Below are positions 1-7,042 of a stretch of 18,621 bases of DNA, in pieces. The notes below the pieces were generated by a model. It made no database searches and had not been told where the DNA came from. It saw only the letters and a program-made list of their open reading frames with translations. Source of the stretch: Muribaculaceae bacterium (GTDB lineage Bacteria; Bacteroidota; Bacteroidia; Bacteroidales; Muribaculaceae); contig JABUUJ010000007.1 in NCBI GenBank assembly GCA_021443235.1, positions 7,479 to 26,099 of the forward strand. The letters run 5' to 3'. A program made the translations under genes and the position numbers. How positions within the stretch are numbered: position 1 is the first letter of the stretch; every line of letters begins with the position of its first letter.

Positions 1-89
1 CTCACAGATCTCACGGATTTTTGGGATTATTATCTCATGGGAATTTATAGGATTTTTAAAATTTAGGCTCCGCGTCACCCCGTCACAAC

Positions 90-129
90 AATGTTGAACA
101 AGGTTAAACCAAGTTGAACAACATTGAAC
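90..129. repeat. Four 10-bp tandem units, consensus near AANGTTGAAC
   Basis: Four consecutive 10-base units can be read: AATGTTGAAC, AAGGTTAAAC, CAAGTTGAAC and AACATTGAAC. The GTTNAAC core is itself palindromic and recurs once per DNA helical turn. The array lies downstream of the amidase gene, in an intergenic stretch with no supported gene. The function is unknown. It could be a protein-binding array or simply a minisatellite of the kind seen between Bacteroidales genes. Confidence 0.6.
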
Positions 130-154
130 CACGAGCGCAGCGAGCTGTGGTCAA
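124..154. other. Intergenic hairpin downstream of the amidase gene
   Basis: TTGAACCAC at 124-132 pairs with GTGGTCAA at 147-154, with one bulged A. AGC/GCT pairs inside the stem (134-136 with 144-146). The hairpin starts about 28 bases after the amidase stop codon on the minus strand. No T-tract follows it in that direction, so it is not a classical intrinsic terminator. It may still mark or protect the 3' end of the transcript. Confidence 0.4.
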
Positions 155-173
155 GGTCAAAGTCAAAGTCAAA
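150..173. repeat. Four GTCAAA hexamers in tandem
   Basis: The units are GTCAAG, GTCAAA, GTCAAA and GTCAAA, in exact 6-base register. They lie between the amidase stop codon and the hairpin at 124-154 and overlap the hairpin's right arm. A slippage-prone microsatellite; no function is apparent. The rest of 1-89 is AT-rich with two GGATTTTT-like stretches, and I see no gene there. Confidence 0.6.
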
Positions 174-181
174 GAAAAACG

Positions 182-1615
182 TCACTTGTCTTGCTTTGCT
201 TGGTTGAGGTAATCCTCGATGCCGGCGACTATGGCTTGTGCTATTTTCTTGCGCCATGCGGCGTCGCTCAGTTTCTCTTCATCGGGCAGGCTGCTCATAT
301 ACAGGACCTCGAGCAGCGTGTTGGGATACTCGATGGGCATGTTGAGCGAGAAGTTGAAGTTGCCAGTGAGGCCCGAGTCCTTCAGGCCGATGCCCGTGAG
401 GTGCTTGAGCATTGTGGCTGCAAGCGGGCGGTTTACGATGTGCTTATAGTAGGTGCTTGAGCCCTGGTCGACGAGCGGCGAGCCGCCAGCGTTGTTGTGT
501 ATCGAGAAAGCGATGTCGACCTTGTTCTCAAGGAAAATCTGCTTGCGTTGCCACATCTCCATGTTCACGTCCTCGCTGCGGGTGAGCACCACCTTGGCGC
601 CCTTTGCCTCAAGCATTTCCTTGACGAGGTTGACCAGCTGCAGGTTCACGACCTTCTCTTGCAGGCCCGAGTTGCCCACAGCGCCAGGATATTCGCCGCC
701 ATGACCTGCGTCAAGACCAATGGTGAGATTCTTGAGTGCGAGCGAGGCTGGTGCGTGTTTCACGCTCACCACCAGTGTGTTGTTGCGATAATTCACGCTG
801 TAGCCCCAAGCAAATTTCTTCTTTAGCTTGATAACGACGCGCATCACATCGCTCTCTACCTGACGGAAGTCGATATAGTCGATCATGCCCAGCTCGCCAT
901 GCTGCGAAATCCAGTTGCTGTTGCACATCGCGCCGTATAGGTCAACGTTTATTGTGGTGGGGTCGAGTTGTGTCCATGTGTAGTAGGGCAGGCGGCAAGG
1001 CAGGTATATCTCCACATTGTCGACATTGTTGTGCGCCCCATATGAAATTGAGCTGGTGTTGACAGTCTTAACCTCGGCTGCGAGATCCATTTTCACCAGT
1101 TCCTTTTGGATGAAAGCAAAGCGGTTGTTGGCGAGTTTAACGCGGTAAAGGTTGGCATAGTCGCCCACCACTTTCAGTGGTATGTTCTCGTCGATGTAGC
1201 TCATCTTAGATCCGCCCAAACGGTCGGTGCCGTTGCCATATTGCAGGAATGCGCCCTTGAGTGTGAGCACATTAAACATCACATCGTGCATCACTGGCTC
1301 GTGCTTGGGCTTATGCTCAGGTGCAGTGCGGGTCATTGTGATGGTCTTGGTTGTCGTGAGTCCGTCTTTAGTTGCCTCGAGCACGATGGCGTTATCGCCC
1401 TCGTTCAGTTCCACCTCGGCGCCAAAGCAGCCTGTCTTGTAAACCTTGGCGTCGATGCCGTTGATGCGTGCCTGTGCGCCCGGGTCGGTCTTGCCCACGA
1501 TGCGTGCCACGCGAGCCGTTGTTGTGGTGCGCTCGCCGGTAAATTCCAGTGCTGGCTGAGCCGACGCGATGGTGGCAGCGGCAGCCATTGCTATAAATAA
1601 AATGCTATGTCTCAT
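182..1615 (-). CDS. Secreted N-acetylmuramoyl-L-alanine amidase (Amidase_3 family)
   Basis: This 477-residue enzyme should cleave the bond between N-acetylmuramic acid and the L-alanine of the peptidoglycan stem, in the periplasm. Residues 1-19 form a Sec signal peptide ending ASA|Q. Residues about 25-95 read as an Ig-like module of the kind often placed before Bacteroidetes amidases (DPGAQARING, then LNEGDNAIVLEA). Residues about 115-175 look like an SH3-like wall-binding module. The catalytic Amidase_3 domain covers about 297-472. Its zinc ligands are His305 (LDAGHGG), Glu320 (LQEKVVN) and His373 (SIHNNA), and the catalytic Glu436 lies in TLLEVLYMS. All key residues are present, so the enzyme should be active. 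It is the last gene of the minus-strand cluster, starting 10 bases after the sirtuin stop codon, so the two are probably cotranscribed. No Shine-Dalgarno is visible. Confidence 0.93.
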   Translation of the reverse strand: MRHSILFIAMAAAATIASAQPALEFTGERTTTTARVARIVGKTDPGAQARINGIDAKVYKTGCFGAEVELNEGDNAIVLEATKDGLTTTKTITMTRTAPEHKPKHEPVMHDVMFNVLTLKGAFLQYGNGTDRLGGSKMSYIDENIPLKVVGDYANLYRVKLANNRFAFIQKELVKMDLAAEVKTVNTSSISYGAHNNVDNVEIYLPCRLPYYTWTQLDPTTINVDLYGAMCNSNWISQHGELGMIDYIDFRQVESDVMRVVIKLKKKFAWGYSVNYRNNTLVVSVKHAPASLALKNLTIGLDAGHGGEYPGAVGNSGLQEKVVNLQLVNLVKEMLEAKGAKVVLTRSEDVNMEMWQRKQIFLENKVDIAFSIHNNAGGSPLVDQGSSTYYKHIVNRPLAATMLKHLTGIGLKDSGLTGNFNFSLNMPIEYPNTLLEVLYMSSLPDEEKLSDAAWRKKIAQAIVAGIEDYLNQAKQDK

Positions 1616-1625
1616 GTTTGTTGAA

Positions 1626-2324
1626 TTATAAATTGTTGAGCATTGATATAAATTCGGGAACGCCCTGGGTGGCAGGTTTGGCGATCACCGTTACCCAGCT
1701 GGGAACAGCGGCGGGCTTGGGGTCGATGTAGAACACGCGGGCCGTGCGGGGTGCATATTGCAGCAACGCCGCAGCGGGGTAGACCACCAGCGTGGTGCCG
1801 ATAACGACAAACACATCGGCGTCCTCAACGATGCGGGTTGCGGGCGCAAAATTAGGCACGTCCTCGCCGAAGAAGACGATGTGGGGCCGCACATGCTCGC
1901 CGTTAAGGTTGCTGGTGCTGGGCGAGGTGCTCAGGCCCTCGTCGGTGAGCTGGTCGCTGGGCAGATGATAGAACTTGTAGGGCTGCCGCATGGTGCGCAC
2001 TTTCATGAGCTCGCCATGCAGGTGTGTCACCTGTGATGAGCCGGCCCGTTCGTGCAGGTCATCGACATTCTGCGTGATGATGTGCACGTCGTGGTGTTTC
2101 TCGAGCTCGGCAAGTGCGATGTGGGCCGAGTTGGGTTGTGCTTCAAGCAGTTTTGTGCGCAGTCCGTTGTAGAAACGGTGCACGAGTTCGGGGTCACGGG
2201 CAAAGCCTTCGTCGCTTGCCACGTCCATCACTGGGTAGTTCTCCCACAGTCCGTTGGCATCGCGGAAGGTGCTGATGCCACTCTCGGCGCTCATTCCGGC
2301 GCCCGTCGAAACAACTATCTTCAT
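1626..2324 (-). CDS. Sir2-family NAD-dependent protein deacylase (sirtuin, CobB/SIRT5-like, no zinc cysteines)
   Basis: This 232-residue cytoplasmic protein should remove acyl groups from lysines using NAD+, giving nicotinamide and O-acyl-ADP-ribose. The Rossmann/NAD motif GAGMSAESGISTFRD is at residues 8-22, TQNVDDLHERAG at 84-95, and the catalytic histidine His103 in LHGE. HIVFFGE is at 148-154 and VVIGTTLVVYPAA at 173-185. The segment between LHGE and RPHIVFFGE, which carries four zinc-binding cysteines in classical sirtuins, has none; the whole protein lacks cysteine. I believe related Bacteroidales sirtuins share this. In CobB/SIRT5 a Tyr-x-x-Arg pair binds acidic acyl groups. Here the text is FYNGLRTKL: Tyr52 is kept, Leu55 fills the Arg position and Arg56 follows. 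Substrate range is therefore uncertain. It lies 106 bases after the dehydrogenase gene and just before the amidase gene. Confidence 0.92.
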   Translation of the reverse strand: MKIVVSTGAGMSAESGISTFRDANGLWENYPVMDVASDEGFARDPELVHRFYNGLRTKLLEAQPNSAHIALAELEKHHDVHIITQNVDDLHERAGSSQVTHLHGELMKVRTMRQPYKFYHLPSDQLTDEGLSTSPSTSNLNGEHVRPHIVFFGEDVPNFAPATRIVEDADVFVVIGTTLVVYPAAALLQYAPRTARVFYIDPKPAAVPSWVTVIAKPATQGVPEFISMLNNL

Positions 2325-2380
2325 AACTCAATTTTTATATCACAACAATTTTCAGTTTCTTTGTGAGAGTATTATTGTTG

Positions 2381-2421
2381 AAGCAGCCTTGGCGCCGAGG
2401 GTGGGGCTGCCGAGGCTGCTT
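2381..2421 (-). terminator. Strong hairpin between the threonine dehydrogenase and sirtuin genes
   Basis: AAGCAGCCTTGGC (2381-2393) pairs with GCCGAGGCTGCTT (2409-2421) over 13 positions with one G-T wobble, around a 15-base loop. It starts 9 bases after the dehydrogenase stop codon. No T-run follows on the minus strand (CAACAATAATACTC), so it fits a transcript-end stabiliser or a factor-dependent terminator better than a clean intrinsic one. It may reduce read-through into the sirtuin and amidase genes. Confidence 0.55.
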
Positions 2422-2430
2422 GGGTGCGGT

Positions 2431-3390
2431 TTATTGTTTGTTGAGGCGCAATGACAACTTGTCAATCATGTCGCGCGTCATTGCGTCAAGGTCATATCGG
2501 TGTTTCCATCCCCACTCCATGCGCGCGCAAGTGTCGTCGAGCTTGTTGGGCCACGACTCGGCGATCTCTTGCCGCAGCGAGTCGATTTGGTACTCCATCT
2601 CAAAGGAGGGAATGTACTTGCGTATGCTCTGATATATGATCTCGGGGTCAAAGCTCATCGCGGCGATGTTAAACGAGTTGCGGTGCCGCAGCTTGCTCTC
2701 GTCGGCCTCCATAATCTCGATGGCGGCTCGCAGCGCGTCGGGCATATACATCATGTCCATGAAAGTGCCGCCCTTGATGGGGCACATGAATTTCTCGCCA
2801 CGCACGGCGCTGTAGTAGATGTCGACGGCATAGTCGGTGGTGCCGCCGCCCGGAGGAGCGACATAGCTGATAAGGCCCGGAAAGCGCACCGAGCGCGTGT
2901 CGACGCCAAACTTGCTCGCATAGTAGTTGCTGAGCAGCTCGCCCGACACCTTGGTGATGCCATACATGGTGCGGGGTTGCTGGATGGTGTCTTGCGGGGT
3001 GCCGTCTTTGGGCGCGTTAGGCCCAAACGACCCTATCGAGCTGGGTGTAAACACAGCGCAGCCATGCTCTCGCGCCACCTCAAGCACGTTGAGGAGTCCG
3101 TCAATGCCAATGTGCCACGCCAGCAACGGCTTGCGCTCGCCCACGGCGCTGAGCAGTGCCGCCAGATTGTAAATGGTGTCGATGCCGTGTTTTGTCACTA
3201 CGTCGGCAATCTGCTGGCCGTTGGTGATGTCAACCTCTTCACAAGGGCCGCTCTCGGCGAGCTCGCCCATGGGGGGCGCGCTGGGGATGTATCCGGCAAC
3301 GACATTCGAGTCGCCATATACCTCGCGCAGCTTCATTGTGAGTTCCGAGCCGATTTGGCCTGTAGAACCGATAATCAATATTTTTTTCAT
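2431..3390 (-). CDS. NAD-dependent L-threonine 3-dehydrogenase, short-chain (epimerase-like) type
   Basis: This 319-residue protein should oxidise L-threonine to 2-amino-3-ketobutyrate with NAD+ in the cytoplasm (EC 1.1.1.103). It belongs to the extended short-chain dehydrogenase type, close to UDP-galactose epimerases, and not to the zinc-dependent E. coli Tdh, so I give no symbol. The N-terminal Rossmann motif is GSTGQIG (8-14). The catalytic set is Ser117/Ser118 in TPSSIGSFG plus Tyr143 and Lys147 in YGITK. The stretch RFPGLISYVAPPGGGTTDYA (169-188), followed later by MDMMYMPDA, is the strongest family-specific signal. The length matches the family (about 310-320). The gene upstream encodes Kbl, which uses the unstable product directly, and this pairing supports threonine over a sugar substrate. 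The gap to kbl is 61 bases and contains a hairpin. The start ATGAAAAAAATA sits at the expected N-terminus of the Rossmann strand. Confidence 0.9.
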   Translation of the reverse strand: MKKILIIGSTGQIGSELTMKLREVYGDSNVVAGYIPSAPPMGELAESGPCEEVDITNGQQIADVVTKHGIDTIYNLAALLSAVGERKPLLAWHIGIDGLLNVLEVAREHGCAVFTPSSIGSFGPNAPKDGTPQDTIQQPRTMYGITKVSGELLSNYYASKFGVDTRSVRFPGLISYVAPPGGGTTDYAVDIYYSAVRGEKFMCPIKGGTFMDMMYMPDALRAAIEIMEADESKLRHRNSFNIAAMSFDPEIIYQSIRKYIPSFEMEYQIDSLRQEIAESWPNKLDDTCARMEWGWKHRYDLDAMTRDMIDKLSLRLNKQ

Positions 3391-3416
3391 TGTCCTGTTT
3401 AGGTTTCTAAAAGCAC

Positions 3417-3448
3417 TTTTCCCGACTACCCGCAGGCAGTCAGGAAAA
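3417..3448 (-). other. Intercistronic hairpin between kbl and the threonine dehydrogenase gene
   Basis: TTTTCC (3417-3422) pairs with GGAAAA (3443-3448), and GACT (3424-3427) with AGTC (3438-3441), with one mismatch between them. Two further C-G pairs close on a CGCA loop. It lies 3 bases after the kbl stop codon and about 26 bases before the next start. On the minus strand it is followed by GTGCTTTTAG, so termination would be weak at best. It could partly attenuate the transcript or protect the upstream mRNA, making more Kbl than dehydrogenase. Confidence 0.5.
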
Positions 3449-3451
3449 ACT

Positions 3452-4636
3452 TTATTTCAGCAACTCGCCCTTTACCTTGATAAAGGCGTTGATGGCTTTG
3501 TCGAGGTGCTCGCGGTCGTGACCTGCCGATAGCTGAACGCGGATGCGTGCCTCGCCCTTGGGCACTACTGGGTAGTAGAAGCCGGTGACATAGATGCCCT
3601 CTTCCTGCATGCGGGCGGCGAAGTCCTGCGACAGTTTGGCGTCGTAGAGCATCACGGCGCATATCGCGCTCTGTGTGGGCTTGATGTCAAATCCCTGGGC
3701 CATCATCTTGTCGCGGAAGTAGTTCACGTTCTCCACAAGTTTGTCGTGCAGCGTGTTGCTCTCCTTAAGCATCTTGAACATCTCGATGCTGGCGCCCACG
3801 ATGCCGGGGGCGATTGAGTTGGAGAACAGATAGGGGCGCGAACGCTGACGCAGCATGTCGATAATCTCCTTGCGGCCGGTCGTGAAACCTCCCATGGCGC
3901 CGCCAAAGGCCTTGCCCAGCGTGCCGGTGAAGATGTCGATTTTGCCGTAGAGGTCAAACTGCTCGGCAACACCGTGGCCAGTGGGACCCACGACACCTGC
4001 CGAGTGCGACTCGTCGACCATTACCAGTGCGTCGTATTTCTCGGCGAGCTCCACAATCTTGTCGACGGGAGCCACGTTGCCGTCCATCGAGAACACACCG
4101 TCGGTGGCTATCACGCGGAAGCGTTGAGCCTGAGCCTCGATAAGGCATTTCTCGAGTTCCTCCATGTTGGCGTTGGCATAGCGGTAGCGCTTGGCCTTGC
4201 ACAGGCGCACACCGTCGATAATCGAGGCATGGTTGAGCGCGTCGCTGATGATAGCGTCCTGGTCGGTAAGCAATGCCTCAAAGAGGCCGCCGTTGGCGTC
4301 AAAGCACGAGCCATAGAGTATTGCGTCCTCGGTGTGGAAATAGTCGGCTATCGATGCCTCAAGCTCTTTGTGAATGTCCTGTGTGCCGCAGATGAAGCGC
4401 ACGCTCGACATGCCAAATCCGTGAGCCTTCATCGTCTCGATGGCGGCGTTGATCAGTCGAGGATGATTAGAGAGTCCAAGGTAGTTGTTGGCACAGAAGT
4501 TAAGCACGTCACTATCGGGCTGCACCTTAATTGCGGCGCGTTGCTCGGTGGTGATGATGCGCTCATTTTTATACAAGCCGGCTGCCTTAATGTCGGCAAG
4601 TTCCTGCTTCAGGTGTTCTTGCATTTTTCCGTACAT
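3452..4636 (-). CDS. kbl: 2-amino-3-ketobutyrate coenzyme A ligase (glycine C-acetyltransferase)
   Basis: This 394-residue, fold-type I, PLP-dependent enzyme converts 2-amino-3-ketobutyrate plus CoA to glycine and acetyl-CoA (EC 2.3.1.29). The length is close to E. coli Kbl (398). The PLP-binding Lys242 sits in TGTLGKAFGGAMGG. The cofactor-contacting Asp208 and His211 are in VDESHSAGVVG, and SDALNHASIIDG covers 131-142. The N-terminus GLYKNERIITTEQRAAIKV aligns well with the family; the start MYGKM is the one used here, though Met5 is an alternative. Other alpha-oxoamine synthases (BioF, HemA, Spt) are possible relatives, but the adjacent threonine dehydrogenase settles the assignment. It is the first gene of the minus-strand cluster, with a TAnnTTTG promoter box about 90 bases upstream. 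Together the two genes catabolise threonine to glycine and acetyl-CoA. Confidence 0.95.
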   Translation of the reverse strand: MYGKMQEHLKQELADIKAAGLYKNERIITTEQRAAIKVQPDSDVLNFCANNYLGLSNHPRLINAAIETMKAHGFGMSSVRFICGTQDIHKELEASIADYFHTEDAILYGSCFDANGGLFEALLTDQDAIISDALNHASIIDGVRLCKAKRYRYANANMEELEKCLIEAQAQRFRVIATDGVFSMDGNVAPVDKIVELAEKYDALVMVDESHSAGVVGPTGHGVAEQFDLYGKIDIFTGTLGKAFGGAMGGFTTGRKEIIDMLRQRSRPYLFSNSIAPGIVGASIEMFKMLKESNTLHDKLVENVNYFRDKMMAQGFDIKPTQSAICAVMLYDAKLSQDFAARMQEEGIYVTGFYYPVVPKGEARIRVQLSAGHDREHLDKAINAFIKVKGELLK

Positions 4637-4667
4637 ACGTTAATTTGGTTTTTCGAGTTAATTATTT

Positions 4668-4682
4668 CCCGCGCGTCGCGGG
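4668..4682 (-). other. GC-rich hairpin in the kbl 5' leader
   Basis: CCCGCG at 4668-4673 and CGCGGG at 4677-4682 form a perfect 6-bp stem around CGT, in otherwise AT-rich DNA. It lies about 32 bases before the kbl start, within the transcript predicted from the box at 4728-4735. No T-run follows. It could affect mRNA stability or translation, and no ligand-binding RNA family is recognisable. Confidence 0.4.
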
Positions 4683-4727
4683 GGTAAGCTACATTTATCT
4701 AATGAACTATTTGGGTTTATCAATGCA

Positions 4728-4735
4728 CAAAGGTA
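4728..4735 (-). promoter_or_regulatory. Bacteroidetes-type promoter -7 box for kbl
   Basis: Read on the minus strand this is TACCTTTG, an exact match to the Bacteroidetes sigma-ABfr -7 consensus TAnnTTTG. The -33 TTTG element is not clear at the usual spacing. Transcription would begin near 4721, giving a leader of about 85 bases before kbl at 4636. The region is AT-rich on both sides, as expected for a promoter. Confidence 0.6.
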
Positions 4736-4933
4736 ACAAATTTTTCTTATTTCCCATAAATTTTCCCATCTTTTTTATAAAAATACCGCATCCACCACAC
4801 CTAACCTCCATGAAAACCATAGCGTTACCACATCACCTCCTCCACCAACTATTTTTAACCCAAAAAGAAAGCATGCTAGTTTTTGACACGCCCTCCTATG
4901 CTTTGGGAAACTTGCCCGCCTATTTCTCCCGAA

Positions 4934-5253
4934 CTAATCGTGGTATTTGTCGCCCTCAATATTACCATTTTCATCGCATTTAAAGAGATAAACGTAATGT
5001 ACGGCATTTGGGTCGGAACTAATGGAATAAAACACCATGTTATACGTTTGACCATCATTGCATTTAATCACTTTAGACGCTCTAATTTTTTCTTTTTAAA
5101 ATATGCAACTCCAAATACACCTCTCTTGGGTTTTGGAGCGCCAGCATTATCAGTCGCCGAAGTTTAGGCCAATGCCAACCCCGGAAGCATCGCCATCAGC
5201 AACACCACCACAAAACCCCATTGTCCCATCAAATCACATCCATCCTTCCTCAT
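4934..5253 (-). pseudogene. Decayed gene for a small secreted protein (nonsense codon plus frameshift)
   Basis: From ATG at 5253 (or 5229) the minus strand encodes a signal peptide with the hydrophobic core FVVVLLMAMLPGLALA, then meets TAA at 5166-5164. That codon sits exactly where a mature N-terminal Gln (CAA) would follow the ALA cleavage site, so a single C-to-T change explains it. Reading on gives TSATDNAGAPKPKRGVFGVA and a lysine run. Adding one A in the A6 run (T-run at 5086-5091) restores the frame into IRASKVIKCNDGQTYNMVFY, later HYVYLFKCDENGNIEGDKY, ending at TAG 4936-4934. Repaired length is 106 residues: a signal peptide and a mature part of about 77 residues with two cysteines. 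I recognise no family. The spared protein-like reading on both sides of the lesions argues for recent decay. The rest of 4637-5403 is AT-rich and holds only the kbl promoter and leader and a weak terminator. Confidence 0.6.
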
Positions 5254-5345
5254 ATCTATACTTAACCCATTAAAAAGTCAATAAATCTAAACTAACACTC
5301 TTTTTTAAAGTTCCCTCACATCAAAAACTCTATCAATAATAACGT

Positions 5346-5365
5346 AAAAAAGCAATATTTATTGC
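5346..5365 (-). terminator. Weak intrinsic-type terminator after the AbiEii gene
   Basis: On the minus strand GCAAT-AAAT-ATTGC is followed at once by TTTTTT (5351-5346). The stem has only 5 AT-rich pairs, so efficiency is doubtful. Position (38 bases after the toxin stop codon) and orientation fit the end of the abiE transcript. Confidence 0.4.
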
Positions 5366-5390
5366 AAAATACACAACCCTCGCGTATCCC

Positions 5391-5406
5391 TGCAAAGATG
5401 AATTTA
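5391..5406. repeat. Direct repeat flanking the abiE cassette, downstream copy
   Basis: TGCAAAGAT followed directly by GAATTTA. The upstream copy at 7069-7087 has the same two blocks separated by ACT. This copy includes the AbiEii stop codon. On the minus strand it reads CATCTTTG where the upstream copy has TATCTTTG, so here the promoter box is spoiled. Confidence 0.45.
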
Positions 5407-6429
5407 AGAACAGTTGTTTCTAAACCTTTCTTGGAGTTCTGCCATAGAAGAAATTAATGCGTCAAATGACGGTTTATCACCATAAATCATCGTCTCCATC
5501 ATAGCTTCGTAGTCAGATTTCCAAACATCGATTATATCTGGACGTGGCACCAACAGCATTCGTTTGCGAACATCTGGCGCATAGTTCATTCCTCTTACAG
5601 ATGTGAATATCTCACGGTGATGGCGAATGCTCTCCCATAACAGGTCATCACTTGTGGCCTTTACTGCAAAATCCATGTTCATCATACGATACAAGTCATA
5701 TAGATGACGACTTTTACGCTCTGCTCTCACTCCATGCCCTTCAACCGAAAACAATTCGTGTATGAGAAATACTTTCTCAAGGAATGTTTTTCCTGGGATA
5801 GACGTTGTAACTTGCGCATCCACAAGTGAAGTCTGGATAGAAGGGAACTGTTTCTCAAGCATGCTTTGGATATGACATTTCTCGTTTGGCTCAAAGAGAG
5901 ACCTTGAGCCAATTTCCAGCATTACGACGGGTTTAAGATAGTCCGCAACATCTGCCAAAGCACTCTTATATCTAATAAAGATTTTACGCGGTTCAGGATA
6001 TGTTCTATCTCCTTCACCATCTGGCTCTACTTCTATAGTACAAAGTTCGGCAAGACCATATTCTTCTATCTTTGTCTGCAGTTCTGCGGCGAATTGTTCT
6101 CTCACAAATATTGAGGAAGCCTTGCGTAGTTTCTTGATTTCCTTTTTTGTAAGGTCGCCATCAAGATTATATAATGACCTGTCAACGGCAAGATCAATGT
6201 CTTCTGAGAACCTATTGATAACTCCCCATACTTTGGACAGAGAAGTGCCCCCCTTGAAAATCAACTTGTCGGCGAAGGGCATAGTGAATACTAGTTGAAG
6301 GATGGTTGACACCCAAACATCTTTCTCTATAGCTTGTGGTGGCAAACCTATTTTTGGTGATGCTTGGTTCAATACCATGGCTTGCTGTTCACTTGATAGC
6401 AAGAAAAAACTATTCTTGTTCATATGCAT
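5404..6429 (-). CDS. AbiEii-type nucleotidyltransferase toxin (type IV toxin-antitoxin, abortive infection)
   Basis: This 341-residue protein belongs to the AbiEii/AbiGii nucleotidyltransferase toxins. Characterised members transfer nucleotides to tRNA or other acceptors and stop growth, for example during phage infection. The signature GGTSLSKVWG (residues 60-69), then SEDIDLAV (75-82) with Asp77 and Asp79 as metal ligands, is the DNA-polymerase-beta-like active site. EKDVWVSTILQLVF (about 35-48) and RKSRHLYDLYRMM (about 237-249) also match the family. All catalytic motifs are intact. The start at 6429 overlaps the antitoxin gene by 20 bases, indicating translational coupling; ATG at 6423 is an alternative start. 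The gene is clearly richer in A+T than the kbl cluster and the giant gene, consistent with horizontal acquisition. The acceptor cannot be read from sequence. Confidence 0.9.
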   Translation of the reverse strand: MHMNKNSFFLLSSEQQAMVLNQASPKIGLPPQAIEKDVWVSTILQLVFTMPFADKLIFKGGTSLSKVWGVINRFSEDIDLAVDRSLYNLDGDLTKKEIKKLRKASSIFVREQFAAELQTKIEEYGLAELCTIEVEPDGEGDRTYPEPRKIFIRYKSALADVADYLKPVVMLEIGSRSLFEPNEKCHIQSMLEKQFPSIQTSLVDAQVTTSIPGKTFLEKVFLIHELFSVEGHGVRAERKSRHLYDLYRMMNMDFAVKATSDDLLWESIRHHREIFTSVRGMNYAPDVRKRMLLVPRPDIIDVWKSDYEAMMETMIYGDKPSFDALISSMAELQERFRNNCS

Positions 6430-7021
6430 TCATCACAATGTTTCTAATCCACACTGGCATTAATGCTAAATCATTGACTATGTTGTCTTTGTTCTCTAAT
6501 CTAAGCAGTTTATGAATATGCTCTATTTGTGCTTCCGTGACATTACTCTGACCATAGTCCTTTAGGGCATATGTAATGAGCATTGCCAACTTGTTTTGAA
6601 AAGAAATATTCTTGGAAGATGTTTGCTTAAACTTCACTTTAATATTCCCTAAAACTGTTAAGTTCTTAGCATATCCGTTGGTAAGGAATACATAATTCAT
6701 GGGAACTTGCGTTGAAAGACCAAGCATATTCTGTGCATGTACACCAGTTGGCACCGCCTTTATGTGATCACGTTTGGCAATTGCATTAACAACATCATCA
6801 ACCGAAGGCAAAATCACACCCAGTCCTAAAACTTTGTCAATTTTAGGATAACAATATATGCCTCGGGCAACATTTATAATGACTCCTTTCGACTTCAATA
6901 TCTCAAGAGCCTTACGTATGTTGTCCGACGATGAATAGCGAGCAAATCTATCTGGGAAAAACACAGTACCTCTCCCGCACTTCTTAAGAATACTAAGTAT
7001 TTTATTCTCAATAGTTACCAT
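6410..7021 (-). CDS. AbiEi-type antitoxin and transcriptional regulator (DUF6088-like)
   Basis: This 203-residue partner of the AbiEii toxin precedes it and overlaps it by 20 bases, the standard antitoxin-first order. Residues about 5-60 read as a winged helix-turn-helix (ILSILKKCGRGTVFFPDRFA, then IRKALEILKSKGVIINVARG, then IYCYPK). The remainder (about 65-203), with PTGVHAQNMLGLSTQVPMNY and a helical C-terminus, matches the DUF6088/AbiEi C-terminal domain as I know it. In characterised systems AbiEi represses its own operon through inverted repeats and counters the toxin without stable binding. A matching palindrome lies at 7043-7067, next to the promoter box. Same low-GC composition as the toxin gene. 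Confidence 0.87.
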   Translation of the reverse strand: MVTIENKILSILKKCGRGTVFFPDRFARYSSSDNIRKALEILKSKGVIINVARGIYCYPKIDKVLGLGVILPSVDDVVNAIAKRDHIKAVPTGVHAQNMLGLSTQVPMNYVFLTNGYAKNLTVLGNIKVKFKQTSSKNISFQNKLAMLITYALKDYGQSNVTEAQIEHIHKLLRLENKDNIVNDLALMPVWIRNIVMNAYEQE

Positions 7022-7042
7022 TGAAATATATCTATATATTAT

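Noticed and set aside
1..181. Possible CRISPR array or attachment site in the repeat-rich left end
   Set aside because: Repeat units are only 6-10 bases with no unique spacers, and no cas, integrase or tRNA gene is nearby.
2500..3402. Long plus-strand open frame (300 codons) opposite the threonine dehydrogenase gene
   Set aside because: It is antisense to a clear enzyme with intact motifs. Its translation is low-complexity, rich in Val/Ala/His/Arg with no motif, typical of the complement of a GC-rich coding frame.
4690..4815. A 37-codon minus-strand frame starting MVFMEVRCGGCG upstream of kbl
   Set aside because: No ribosome-binding site and no recognisable family, and it runs through the predicted kbl promoter box. 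More likely chance in AT-rich spacer DNA.
4883..5167. Plus-strand 94-codon frame over the broken secreted-protein gene
   Set aside because: The minus strand has a signal peptide and protein-like text on both sides of the lesions; the plus-strand text has no such features.
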